Shown: positions 41,977 to 51,306 of the stretch, in pieces
Numbering within the stretch: position 1 is the stretch's first letter
Layout: every line of letters begins with the position of its first letter
NCBI GenBank assembly: GCA_965229005.1
Contig: CBDDIP010000002.1
Location: forward strand, 3,596,001 to 3,660,000
Direction: 5' to 3'
Source: CBDDIP01 sp965229005
GTDB lineage: Bacteria > Actinomycetota > Acidimicrobiia > Acidimicrobiales > Ilumatobacteraceae
Length of the DNA: 64,000 nt
Notes under the pieces: generated by a model
Told to the model about the DNA's origin: nothing
What the model saw: the letters and a program-made list of their open reading frames with translations, nothing else
Database searches by the model: none
Made by a program: the position numbers and the translations under genes

Positions 41977-42713
41977 AGACCGTCGCGACCTACAGCATCA
42001 AGGGTGGCGTCGGGAAGACCACGGCTGCGGTGAACCTCGCCGCGGCCGCCGCCGAGCAGGGCGTGCGCGTGCTGCTGTGGGACCTCGACCCCCAGGGAGC
42101 AGCGACGTTCTCGCTGCGCGTCAAGCCCAAGGTGAAAGGCGGCGCCGGCACGATGGTCGGCCGCCACGGCGAGCTGGGCCGGCACCTGCGCGGCACCGAC
42201 CTGCCGTCGCTCGACGTGGTGCCCTCCGATTTCTCGATGCGCCACCTGGACGTGCGCCTCGACGACGTCAAGCACCCCGCTCGCCGGCTGGCCGAGCTGC
42301 TCGACCCGGAGGCCGAGCACTACGACCTGGCCATCCTCGACTGCGCGCCGTCGATCTCGCTGGTGAGCGAGAGCGTGTTCGGCGCAGCGGACGCGTTGCT
42401 CGTGCCGACCATCCCGACACCGCTCTCGGCACGAACCCTCGGTCAGCTCACCGACTTCCTCGTCGAGTGGGAGGCACCGCCCGCGGTGCTGCCGTTCTTC
42501 TCCATCGTCGATCGGCGGCGCAAGCTGCAACGCACCTACGTGGAGCAGCTGCGCGCCGAGTGGCCGAACCTGCTGCACGCCGAACTGCCCAACTCCACCA
42601 TCTTCGAACGCATGGGCACCGAACGCGCGCCGGTCACGTCGTTCGCGCCGAAGTCGGCCGCAGCCGACGCCGTGCGCGCCCTCTGGCAGGAGATCGCCGT
42701 TCATCTCTGGTGA
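41973..42713 (+). CDS. ParA/MinD-like ATPase
   Basis: A 246-residue deviant Walker ATPase. It begins MKTVATYSIKGGVGKTTAAVNLAAAAAEQGVRVLLWDLDPQGAATF, with KGGVGKTT as Walker A (signature lysine) and DLDPQG as A'. LAILDCAPSISLVSESVFGAADALLVPT is the Walker B region. ParA-like ATPases place DNA or protein cargo; no ParB or site (parS) lies nearby, so chromosome partition is unlikely. Being translationally coupled to the CHAD gene, it may position polyphosphate granules, which is inference. Confidence 0.87.
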   Translation: MKTVATYSIKGGVGKTTAAVNLAAAAAEQGVRVLLWDLDPQGAATFSLRVKPKVKGGAGTMVGRHGELGRHLRGTDLPSLDVVPSDFSMRHLDVRLDDVKHPARRLAELLDPEAEHYDLAILDCAPSISLVSESVFGAADALLVPTIPTPLSARTLGQLTDFLVEWEAPPAVLPFFSIVDRRRKLQRTYVEQLRAEWPNLLHAELPNSTIFERMGTERAPVTSFAPKSAAADAVRALWQEIAVHLW

Positions 42714-42741
42714 CCGTCACGGTGAGCGTCATGATGTGGCG

Positions 42742-43464
42742 ATGCAGACACGGGAGATCGAGTACCAGGCCGACGGGCGAGACCTGATCGGCACGCTGTA
42801 CGGCGAGGCGAGCAGCGATCCGCGACCGGGCGTCGTGGTGTACCACGAGGGCCCTGGCGTGAGCGAGCACGCCAAGACCAACGCCGCGCGACTTGCCGAG
42901 CTCGGCTTCATCGCCTTCGCAGCCGACTACCACGGCGGCGGCGTGGCACCGCCGACCGAGGAGATGCGGCCGAGGCTGATGGGGCTGCTCGGCGATGGAC
43001 ATCGCACCCGCGAGCTCGGGCTTGCGGCACTCGACGTGCTGCTCGCGCAACCGGGCGTCGACGCGTCGCGCATCGCCGCGATCGGCTACTGCTTCGGCGG
43101 CACCATGGCGCTGGAGGTGGCCCGCAGCGGTGCGCCCGTGCAGGCCACCGTCGGGTTCCACTCCGGGCTCGGCACATCGAGCCCACAGGACGCCAGCAAC
43201 ATCACCGGTTCCGTCCTCGTCTGCATCGGCGCCGACGACCCGTTGATCCCGGCGGCGCAACGCCACGGCTTCGAGGAGGAGATGATCGCCGGCGGCGTCG
43301 ACTGGCAGATGCACCTCTACGGCGGCGTGCAGCACAGCTTCACCAACCACGACGCGCATCTCGCCGCCATCCCGGGGATCAAGTACGACGCCGAAGCAGA
43401 CCGTCGGTCATGGGCTGCGATGCTCGATCTCTTCGACCGGCAGCTCGCTACCCGGATGGGGTGA
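42742..43464 (+). CDS. Dienelactone hydrolase-family protein
   Basis: A 240-residue alpha/beta-hydrolase of the dienelactone-hydrolase type. The nucleophile is the cysteine in GYCFGG, the acid in GADDPLIPA and the base in GVQHSFTNHDA. Such enzymes open lactones or esters; the true substrate is unknown. The ATG at 42742 is the first good start (an in-frame GTG lies two codons earlier), 28 bases after the ParA stop. A hairpin follows at 43509. Confidence 0.85.
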   Translation: MQTREIEYQADGRDLIGTLYGEASSDPRPGVVVYHEGPGVSEHAKTNAARLAELGFIAFAADYHGGGVAPPTEEMRPRLMGLLGDGHRTRELGLAALDVLLAQPGVDASRIAAIGYCFGGTMALEVARSGAPVQATVGFHSGLGTSSPQDASNITGSVLVCIGADDPLIPAAQRHGFEEEMIAGGVDWQMHLYGGVQHSFTNHDAHLAAIPGIKYDAEADRRSWAAMLDLFDRQLATRMG

Positions 43465-43508
43465 CCACCGCAGGGGATGACACCACTCAGCGGACCGGCA
43501 CGGCCACA

Positions 43509-43532
43509 ATGGACGGGTCGTGTCCCGTCCAT
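43509..43532 (+). terminator. Hairpin terminator after the dienelactone hydrolase gene
   Basis: atggacggg (43509-43517) pairs perfectly with cccgtccat (43524-43532) across tcgtgt. It lies 45 bases beyond the hydrolase stop and 43 before the lipoprotein gene. Confidence 0.5.
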
Positions 43533-43574
43533 CGCTGGACGAGCGAACGCCACAAGCAATCGAGGTCTTCCCCC

Positions 43575-44672
43575 ATGATCCCCACTCCCCGTTCGATGAC
43601 GCGCCGCATCGCGGCCATCGGCATCAGCCTGTCCGTCATCGGCGTTGCCTGCAGCGACGACAGCAAGTCCGCCGACAGCACCGTTCCGGCCACTGCCGAA
43701 CCCACCACCAGCTCGGTGCCGACCACCTCCACCACGGAGGCGCCGACGACGTCGACCACCGAGCTGATCACCACCACAACGGTCGCCCCCGACCCGGTGA
43801 ACCCGCTCACCGGCACGCCGCTCAGCACCGATCCTGCGGTCGTCAATCGTCCCGCCCTCGTCGTCAAGATCGACAATGCGCCGGGCGCCCGCCCGCAGAC
43901 CGGGTTCAACGAAGCCGACCTCGTCTTCGAGGAGATCGTCAACGACAACCTCACCCGGTTCGCGATGGTCTTCCAGAGCCAGGGCAGCGATCCGGTCGGG
44001 CCGTGTCGCAGCGGACGCATCCAGGACATCAACCTGTTCGGCTCGCTGAGCCACCCGCTGTTCGCGTGGAGCGGTGGCAACAAGACGGTGACCGCGGCGA
44101 TCGACGCCAGCGATCTCGTCAACATGGGCCCGAACCGCGTCGGCGTGTACTTCCGCACGAAGGACAAGAACGTCCCGCACAACCTGTACACGAACACGTC
44201 CGCGCTGTGGGCCAAGGCGCCGCCGGACACGCATGCGCCGCAGCAGCAGTTCCAGTACCGCGCTGCCGACGAAGCACCGGGCGGCGTGCCGGCCGGCAAC
44301 GTCGACATCAAGCTCGACGCCATCGACGTCCACTGGACGTGGGATGCGGCCAGTGGCCTGTACCTGCGGACGATGGAACGTTCGGTCCACCGCGACGCGG
44401 CAACGGGCGCCCAGGTCAGCACCAACAACGTCCTCATCCTGGTGATGAACTACCTGCCCGGGATCTCCGACAGCCCCGACGCGCAGACGATCGGCACGGG
44501 CGAGGCGTTCCTGTTCGCCGGCGGCAGCGTCGTCCACGGGACCTGGAGCCGCAGCGATCGACTGCTGCCGTTCACCCTCACCGCCGACGATGGCAGCCCG
44601 ATGAAGCTGACGCCCGGTCGCACCTTCATCGAACTGCCTCGTCAAGGCGGCAACGTCGCACCGAACCCCTAG
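43575..44672 (+). CDS. DUF3048 lipoprotein (YerB-like)
   Basis: A 365-residue lipoprotein. The signal peptide MTRRIAAIGISLSVIGVAC ends in the lipobox cysteine. A Thr/Ser/Pro-rich linker (residues about 30-75) leads to the DUF3048/YerB domain: RPALVVKIDNAPGARPQTGFNEADLVFEEIVNDNLTRFAMVFQSQ and GPCRSGRIQDI. The role of YerB is unknown; the domain is extracytoplasmic and probably binds a sugar or peptide ligand. It stands alone, convergent with the small protein at 44697. Confidence 0.82.
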   Translation: MIPTPRSMTRRIAAIGISLSVIGVACSDDSKSADSTVPATAEPTTSSVPTTSTTEAPTTSTTELITTTTVAPDPVNPLTGTPLSTDPAVVNRPALVVKIDNAPGARPQTGFNEADLVFEEIVNDNLTRFAMVFQSQGSDPVGPCRSGRIQDINLFGSLSHPLFAWSGGNKTVTAAIDASDLVNMGPNRVGVYFRTKDKNVPHNLYTNTSALWAKAPPDTHAPQQQFQYRAADEAPGGVPAGNVDIKLDAIDVHWTWDAASGLYLRTMERSVHRDAATGAQVSTNNVLILVMNYLPGISDSPDAQTIGTGEAFLFAGGSVVHGTWSRSDRLLPFTLTADDGSPMKLTPGRTFIELPRQGGNVAPNP

Positions 44673-44696
44673 GGGCTCGATCGACGTCGGGATCGA

Positions 44697-44885
44697 TCAG
44701 TCGCCGTCGACCTTGTCGAGGACCTCGTGCGCCTTGCCGGCGACATCGCCGATCACGCCGTCCTTCGATGCCAGCTTCTCGGCCTCGGCGTCGATCTTCT
44801 TGGCGACGTCCTGCAGCTGCGCCTTCGGATCCTTGCCGCCCTTCTTCCCGCCGAACAAACCCTTCAAGCTGTCGAGCAGACCCAC
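44697..44885 (-). CDS. Small antitoxin-like protein (MT0933-like)
   Basis: A 62-residue Lys/Glu-rich protein, MGLLDSLKGLFGGKKGGKDPKAQL at its head, then helical EEAEKLASKD-type repeats. It resembles the MT0933/Rv0909 antitoxin type of small helical proteins, but no toxin gene lies beside it, and similar sequences also occur as membrane-stress proteins. The start is clear (aaggagaaaac upstream). It is convergent with the DUF3048 gene. Confidence 0.55.
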   Translation of the reverse strand: MGLLDSLKGLFGGKKGGKDPKAQLQDVAKKIDAEAEKLASKDGVIGDVAGKAHEVLDKVDGD

Positions 44886-45045
44886 TGTTTTCTCCTTGTC
44901 CGCCGCACCGGGTGTGCGGGCGCGGCGGTCACCCTAATGCGGTCCGGACTCCTGGTGATTCCGTTTGCCGCTTCAGGAATCCGGGCACCGACCAGCGGAC
45001 GGTTCCGGACGTCACCGGACCGCGATGGCTGGAACACTGAGGATC

Positions 45046-45480
45046 ATGAGCGAACCACTCGACATCACCGTGCAGATCGCCCTCGATTGTGCCGACCCGC
45101 ATCAGCAGGCCGACTTCTGGGCCGAGGCGCTGGGCTACACCGCCGATCGCGACGAGGCGTTCGTCCAGCGCATGCTCGACGCCGGCCATGCCACCGAGGA
45201 CGACGTGACGCGGTACCTCGGCATGCTCGTCTGGAAGACCGGCGATGCGATCAGCGACCCGTCGGGCCGCGGCCCACGCTGGTTCTTCCAGCAGGTGCCC
45301 GAGCACAAGGCCGGCAAGAACCGCATGCACGTCGACCTCCAGGTCGGCGAGGCACGGCGATCTGCCGAAGTGGAGCGGTTGCTCGGGCTCGGCGCGACCA
45401 AGCTCTACGACGGCCAGCTCGGCCCCCAGCAGTGGGTGACGATGGCCGATCCGGAAGGCAACGAATTCTGCGTGAGCTGA
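45046..45480 (+). CDS. VOC-family (glyoxalase/bleomycin-resistance-like) protein
   Basis: A 144-residue protein of the vicinal-oxygen-chelate fold: two beta-alpha-beta-beta-beta modules, beginning TVQIALDCADPHQQADFWAEALGY and ending WVTMADPEGNEFCVS. The metal residues would be His/Glu at the strand ends (for example RMHVDLQV and GNEFCV). The family includes glyoxalases and ring-cleaving dioxygenases; no substrate is indicated. The ATG at 45046 is used. It lies 99 bases before the YCII gene in the same direction. Confidence 0.75.
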   Translation: MSEPLDITVQIALDCADPHQQADFWAEALGYTADRDEAFVQRMLDAGHATEDDVTRYLGMLVWKTGDAISDPSGRGPRWFFQQVPEHKAGKNRMHVDLQVGEARRSAEVERLLGLGATKLYDGQLGPQQWVTMADPEGNEFCVS

Positions 45481-45579
45481 CGGGAAGAGATTTCCGCAAC
45501 GATGTCGAGGATCCGAGCCTGGTTCCGTCTCCATGGCACAACCGGCCCGAGACGGCCGACTCGACACAAGGAGAACACG

Positions 45580-45987
45580 ATGGCCAAGTACCTGTTGCTC
45601 AAGCACTACTCGGGTGCACCCGCACCCGTCAACGACGTCCCGATGGACCAGTGGACACCTAAGGAGGTCGAGGCGCACATCCGCTTCATGAACGACTTCG
45701 CCGGTCGCCTCGAGTTCAGCGGTGAGTTCATCGACGGGCAGGCGCTGTCGCCCGACGGCGCATGGGTTCGCTACGACGGTGAGGGTCGCCCGCCCGTCAC
45801 GGACGGCCCGTTCGCCGAGACGAAGGACCTCATCGCCGGGTGGATGGTCATCGACGTCGACAGCTACGAGCGTGCGGTCGAGCTGGCCGGCGAGCTGTCG
45901 GCGGCGCCCGGCGCGGGCGGGAAGCCGATTCACGAGTGGCTCGAACTGCGCCCCTTCCTGACCGCGCCGCCGACCTTCACCCACTGA
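45580..45987 (+). CDS. YCII/DGPF-domain protein
   Basis: A 135-residue protein with the DGPF motif: PPVTDGPFAETKDLIAGWMVIDVDSYERAVELA. It is of the dimeric alpha-beta-barrel YCII type. Such DGPF proteins are encoded beside ECF42 sigma factors in many bacteria, and here the sigma gene follows 16 bases later. The ATG at 45580 follows a good site, caaggagaacacg. Its biochemical role is unknown. Confidence 0.82.
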   Translation: MAKYLLLKHYSGAPAPVNDVPMDQWTPKEVEAHIRFMNDFAGRLEFSGEFIDGQALSPDGAWVRYDGEGRPPVTDGPFAETKDLIAGWMVIDVDSYERAVELAGELSAAPGAGGKPIHEWLELRPFLTAPPTFTH

Positions 45988-46003
45988 ACCGGAGTTGAAC
46001 GTC

Positions 46004-47161
46004 GTGAACGCCGACGACGTCGAGCTGCGCCGGCTCGTGCCTCGGGTGTTGAGCGTCCTCGTCGGTCGCGGAGCGGACTTCGCGACCGCCGAGGACGCCG
46101 TCCAGGAAGCGCTCATCCGGGCGATGTCGGCGTGGGAGAACGGCATGCCCGACGAACCAGCGGGGTGGCTGATCACCGTCGCCTGGCGAGCGTTCCTCGA
46201 CATGACCCGATCCGTCGCCGCGCGCCGAGACCGGGAGATCCGGTTCGAGATCGAACCGGGCGGCGGTGCGGTGCCCACGGCGGACGACACCCTGCAGCTG
46301 TACTTCCTGTGCGCGCATCCTGATCTGACGTCATCGTCGGCTGTCGCACTCACCTTGCGCGCGGTCGGTGGGTTGACCACCCGACAGATCGCCGAGGCGT
46401 ACCTCGTGCCGGAGGCGACGATGGCGCAGCGCATCAGCCGCGCCAAGCGAGTGGTTGCTGTGGCAGGTGTCGATCGGCCCGGCGACGTACGGACGGTGAT
46501 GCGGGTGCTGTACCTCGTGTTCAACGAGGGGTACTCCGGCGACGTCGACCTCGCCGCCGAGGCGATCCGCCTGACGCGCCAGCTCGCCACCCTGGCCGAC
46601 GACCCGGAGATCCACGGGCTGCTCGCGCTCATGCTCCTCCACCACGCCCGCCGCGGCAGCCGCACCCGACCGGACGGGAGCATCGTGACGCTCGCCGATC
46701 AGGACCGCACCCAGTGGGACACCGACCTCATCGCCGAAGGGATCGTCATCGCCCAGGCCGCACTCGCCCGCGACCGGCTGGGTGAGTACCAGGTGCAAGC
46801 GGCGATCGCCGCGCTCCACGCCGACGCCGCGCACGTCGAGGAGACCGATTGGGTGCAGATCGTCGAGTGGTACGACGAGCTGCTGAAGTTCGCCGACACG
46901 CCGATCGTCCGGCTCAACCGCGCGGTCGCTGTCGGCGAGGCCGATGGCGCACCTGCCGGACTGGCCGCACTGGCGGAGGTGGACGAGCGCGTCCCGCGGC
47001 ACGAAGCGGTCGCCGCACACCTGCACGAGAAGAACGGCGACCTCGAGCTGGCCGCGCGGCTGTACGCGAGCGCGGCGCGCAACGCTCCCAACCTTGCCGA
47101 GCGCGACCACCAGACGCGCCAAGCGGCTCGGCTCAACCAGCGGCTGCACGAACCGGGCTGA
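46004..47161 (+). CDS. ECF42-type RNA polymerase sigma factor with long C-terminal extension
   Basis: A 385-residue sigma factor. Residues about 10-160 hold sigma-2 (DFATAEDAVQEALIRAMSAWENGMPDEPAGWLITVAWRAFLDMTR) and sigma-4 (LTTRQIAEAYLVPEATMAQRISRAKRVV). The rest is the helical extension (VMRVLYLVFNEGYSG and AIAALHADAAHVEETDWVQIVEWYDELL) that marks the ECF42 group. The extension is thought to control activity in place of an anti-sigma factor. It follows the DGPF gene 16 bases earlier, as in other ECF42 loci. The GTG at 46004 has ggag upstream. Confidence 0.87.
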   Translation: MNADDVELRRLVPRVLSVLVGRGADFATAEDAVQEALIRAMSAWENGMPDEPAGWLITVAWRAFLDMTRSVAARRDREIRFEIEPGGGAVPTADDTLQLYFLCAHPDLTSSSAVALTLRAVGGLTTRQIAEAYLVPEATMAQRISRAKRVVAVAGVDRPGDVRTVMRVLYLVFNEGYSGDVDLAAEAIRLTRQLATLADDPEIHGLLALMLLHHARRGSRTRPDGSIVTLADQDRTQWDTDLIAEGIVIAQAALARDRLGEYQVQAAIAALHADAAHVEETDWVQIVEWYDELLKFADTPIVRLNRAVAVGEADGAPAGLAALAEVDERVPRHEAVAAHLHEKNGDLELAARLYASAARNAPNLAERDHQTRQAARLNQRLHEPG

Positions 47162-47162
47162 A

Positions 47163-48137
47163 TCAGCGAACAGAATCGGAGTGGTCGGCGACCAGCCGCT
47201 CACCCAAGCGTTGCAAGGCCTTGCGAACCTCCGGCGGCTCGATCAGCTCGAAGGGCGCGTCCATGCTGGCGAGGTAGCGGGCCACCCATTCGGCATCGCC
47301 GCCCAACTCGACGATGCAGTGCGCCACGTTGGCCGGATCGTCGCGGATGACACCGATGGACGGCGGCACGTGGTGACGCGCCTCCAGCGGTGTGACGTGC
47401 AGGCGCACCGTGGCGCGTTGCTCGTACGACTCGACCGCCACTCCCTGGGCGACGAACGCCGCGGCGTCGGGCGGGTCGCGAGGCACGAAGCGGGCACCGG
47501 TGGGACGGACCCGGGCGATGCGGTCGGTGCGGAACGTGCGCCAGTCGCCGCGATCGACGTCGTCGGCGACGAGGTACCACCGTTGCCCGAGGGACACGAG
47601 ACGGAACGGCTCGACGTGGCGAACTGACTCGCGTCCGTCGCCGCTGACGTAGTCGAAGCGGACCCGTTCGCTGCGGTGGCACGTGAGCGCCAGCGTGAGC
47701 AACGACGACACGTCGTGGCGTTCCGGTGCGAACGAGTCGCGGCGGCGCGACACCCCGACGGTGACGTCGGCGAAGGCGGCGACCCGCTCGCGCAGCGAGG
47801 CAGGCATCACCTGGCCGAGCTTGGCCAGCGCGCTGAGCGCGGCCTCGGCAAGCGCAGGCGACGAGCGCTGGGCGACATCGTGCAGCGCGACCGCCATGGC
47901 CACTGCCTCGTCGTCGTCCACCAGCAGCGGCGGCAGCCTCCCGCCGCTGCCGAGCGAGTAGCCACCGTATGGGCCGGTGGTGGCCTCGATCGGGTAGCCC
48001 AGGTCGCGGAGCCGGGTGATGTCGCGGCGCAGGGTCCGGTCGGTGATCTCCAGGCGCTCGACGAGCTCGTTGCCCCGCCACGAGCCCCGCGAGGAGAGCA
48101 GGGCGAGCAGACGGAGGAGGCGGGCCGGCGTGTCCAT
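47163..48137 (-). CDS. WYL-domain transcriptional regulator
   Basis: A 324-residue regulator. Residues about 1-65 are a winged helix-turn-helix (LVERLEITDRTLRRDITRLRDLGYPIEATTGPYGGYSLGSGG), and the rest includes a WYL domain: FRLVSLGQRWYLVADDVDRGDWRTFRTDRIARV. WYL domains bind nucleotides or nucleic acid and often control DNA-damage or defence genes. It is convergent with the sigma gene (two bases between stops) and lies 46 bases upstream of the GNAT stop. No defence genes are adjacent, so the target is unknown. Confidence 0.85.
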   Translation of the reverse strand: MDTPARLLRLLALLSSRGSWRGNELVERLEITDRTLRRDITRLRDLGYPIEATTGPYGGYSLGSGGRLPPLLVDDDEAVAMAVALHDVAQRSSPALAEAALSALAKLGQVMPASLRERVAAFADVTVGVSRRRDSFAPERHDVSSLLTLALTCHRSERVRFDYVSGDGRESVRHVEPFRLVSLGQRWYLVADDVDRGDWRTFRTDRIARVRPTGARFVPRDPPDAAAFVAQGVAVESYEQRATVRLHVTPLEARHHVPPSIGVIRDDPANVAHCIVELGGDAEWVARYLASMDAPFELIEPPEVRKALQRLGERLVADHSDSVR

Positions 48138-48183
48138 CCACCAAGTCTCGCGCCCAGTGCGGACTCAATCTGTCCGCAACCGA

Positions 48184-49077
48184 TCAGGTGTTCGATGGCG
48201 CCCGACCGGCGAAGACGTCGGTCTGCCGGTCCGGACGGAAGCCGACGTCGACGTAAAGGTGCGAGGACGCCGCGTTCCCAGGTTCGAAGCAGATCTTGAC
48301 CCGGCGCGCGCCTGCTTGCGCCAGGAGGTCGACGCCGCGAGTCAGGACGTGGCGAGCGAGACCGCGCTGCTGGTGCTCGTCCTCCGTGCGCATCGGCTCG
48401 ACCAGCCCGGTGGCACTCGTCGGATCGAACCAGAACAGTCCGTACGCGGCCATCGTGTCCTGATCGTCGTACACGACGAGGTCGAGGTCCGGCCGGTACA
48501 GCGAGGTCTGGCGCAGCCGCGCCTCCGGGTCGCCGATGTTCCGCCGGGCACTGATCATGTGATGCGGTCGCTCCGCCGACTCCGCACGGCTCGACGTCCG
48601 GTAGCCGGCAGGAACCGGCGTGATCATCGGCCGGTCGGCGACATCGATCCATGCCTCGAACAACCCCTCCTCGACGACGGAGAAGCCGTGTTCGAGCAGC
48701 GCGGAGCGCATCGTCTCGTCGGGCCGCGCCACCTCGAGCTGCAGCGCATCGAACCCGTTCGCGGCGGCGTGGGCGAGCCCGGCCGTGACGACGCGAGCCA
48801 CCCGATCAGGCGATGCAGCGGGCATGACGATCGGGTCGAACGAGACGTGCTTGCCGAAGTCGGTGAGGATCACCGCCGCATCGGGTCGACCCGCGTCGTC
48901 GAACCAGAACAGCTGCGGCACGACGTCGGTGGAGCGCGGCACGCGCCACCACCACTGCAGGTCCGCGGCCTCGAACAGCGCCGCGGTCGGATGCGCGATG
49001 CGGATCCGTTGGAGCAGCTCCGTCACGGCCGCAAGCGACTCCAGACCGACCAGCCGTCGTTCGTCGAACGAGGTCAC
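48184..49077 (-). CDS. GNAT-family acetyltransferase
   Basis: A 297-residue acyltransferase. The C-terminal half has the GNAT core: YDDQDTMAAYGLFWFDP, EHQQRGLARHVLTRGVDLLAQAGARRVKICFEPGNAASSHLYVDVGFRP (acetyl-CoA pyrophosphate loop QQRGLA and the NxxSxxLY turn). The N-terminal half is a second, degenerate GNAT-like domain. The GTG at 49077 has ttgggg upstream; ATGs further up give no family-like sequence. It is divergent from the LLM gene. Acceptor unknown. Confidence 0.8.
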   Translation of the reverse strand: MTSFDERRLVGLESLAAVTELLQRIRIAHPTAALFEAADLQWWWRVPRSTDVVPQLFWFDDAGRPDAAVILTDFGKHVSFDPIVMPAASPDRVARVVTAGLAHAAANGFDALQLEVARPDETMRSALLEHGFSVVEEGLFEAWIDVADRPMITPVPAGYRTSSRAESAERPHHMISARRNIGDPEARLRQTSLYRPDLDLVVYDDQDTMAAYGLFWFDPTSATGLVEPMRTEDEHQQRGLARHVLTRGVDLLAQAGARRVKICFEPGNAASSHLYVDVGFRPDRQTDVFAGRAPSNT

Positions 49078-49169
49078 GCGCCCCAACCTAGGCTGTCGGC
49101 CCGCCCGCATCGCATGCGATTCCGTCGACGTCTCGGGAACATGCGACGCCACCGGCGGCGTTGGACGGC

Positions 49170-50204
<1,035 letters not shown>

Positions 50205-50219
50205 CCGTCGGTCGAGAGC

Positions 50220-50669
50220 TCACCGGCGGCGACGGAGCGATCGACTTCGACGCGTCCGCGGCGCCGGTGTCGGCTTCAGGGTGGCCTGCACGGCGCGAAC
50301 GAGGTCGGCGGCGGCGTCACCGAAGAGACCGAGCGGGATGCCGAAAGTACGACTGCCATCACTGATCGCAAGGTAGGTGGACCGGCCGCCCACGAGCAGC
50401 TCGGCATGACCCGCCGTCAGTGTGGCACTGCCGCGTCGCATCGTCCGATAGCCGACGAGGCGGCGGAAGTGAACCTCGTCGTCCCCGACGACGACCGAAA
50501 CCCGCAAGCAAAGGACGGCCCACACCACGACGAGCGATGCGATGACGCTCCCACCGACGATGTTGATCAACGGACGTGGCGGGAGACCGAGCAGGGACGC
50601 CGCGCTGAGCACGAAAGGGGCTGACACCAGCAGCGCGAAACGCGGCGAGGCGCGAAACTCATGCGTCAT
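50220..50669 (-). CDS. Small membrane protein of unknown function
   Basis: A 149-residue protein with two hydrophobic segments (about residues 12-30 and 35-55: FALLVSAPFVLSAASLLGL and IVGGSVIASLVVVWAVLCL). After these comes a PH-like beta module (VVVGDDEVHFRRLVGYRTMRRGSATLTAGHAELLVGGRSTYLAI), then an Arg-rich cytoplasmic tail. It may be a membrane-bound PH-type binding protein. I do not recognise the family. It is convergent with the LLM gene. Confidence 0.65.
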   Translation of the reverse strand: MTHEFRASPRFALLVSAPFVLSAASLLGLPPRPLINIVGGSVIASLVVVWAVLCLRVSVVVGDDEVHFRRLVGYRTMRRGSATLTAGHAELLVGGRSTYLAISDGSRTFGIPLGLFGDAAADLVRAVQATLKPTPAPRTRRSRSLRRRR

Positions 50670-50721
50670 CGGCCGGACGCTAGCTCCACGGATCGAGCGG
50701 TCCGAGGTGACTCGGCCCGGT

Positions 50722-51306
50722 TCAGCTCGTCATGCCCTGGAGGCCGACGAGGCCGCGGGCGAGCTCGATCTCGCCCATGTGACGCAGGCCATGCTGGTAG
50801 ATCCAGCACTCGAGCGCGTCGAGCACGGTGATGCCGACCTCACCGGCAACGCGAGCGCTGTAGGTGGAGGCGATCTGCGGCGGGAACGGCCGCTGCACGA
50901 TGACCCGATCGAACTCGGTGGGATCGAGGAGCGCCAACCAGTCCTCGGTGCGCTGGAACACCGTGCGCTGGTACTGCTTGAAGGCGTCGTAGTCACCGAT
51001 GCGCTGGTGGATCATCTCGTCGACCGTGCGGTGCTTGCCGTGGTCGTTGATCGCCATCTGCACGCGCTCCTGCCACTCGGCGTTCCACACCGGCATCTGC
51101 CCGGAGATCGCCATGAACGAGACGTCCTGCATGTTCGTGTAGTGGAACAGGCAGAAGGCGATGGGCAGCACGCCCTTGCGCTCGAAGTGGTTGACGTGCG
51201 AGAGATCCATCGTGTCGACGGCGTCGTAGTACAGCGAGTGCATCGCATGCATCCGCCGCTGCAGTGAATCCAAGATCAAAGCGTGGCCGTTCAGCGTCTG
51301 GCTCAT
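50722..51306 (-). CDS. DinB-family protein
   Basis: A 194-residue four-helix protein of the DinB/DUF664 type. Metal-binding histidines are probably in AFCLFHYTNMQD and in IYQHGLRHMGEIE, the H-x3-H pattern. DinB proteins are often thiol-dependent enzymes; the substrate here is unknown. The start at 51306 overlaps the sulfatase stop by four bases, so the sulfatase is translated first. It is the last gene of a leftward three-gene operon. Confidence 0.78.
   Translation of the reverse strand: MSQTLNGHALILDSLQRRMHAMHSLYYDAVDTMDLSHVNHFERKGVLPIAFCLFHYTNMQDVSFMAISGQMPVWNAEWQERVQMAINDHGKHRTVDEMIHQRIGDYDAFKQYQRTVFQRTEDWLALLDPTEFDRVIVQRPFPPQIASTYSARVAGEVGITVLDALECWIYQHGLRHMGEIELARGLVGLQGMTS

Noticed and set aside
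41973..42713. Chromosome partition ParA
   Set aside because: No ParB or parS-like site is near, and the gene is coupled to CHAD.
44697..44885. Toxin-antitoxin pair
   Set aside because: Only the antitoxin-like protein is present; no toxin gene lies beside it.
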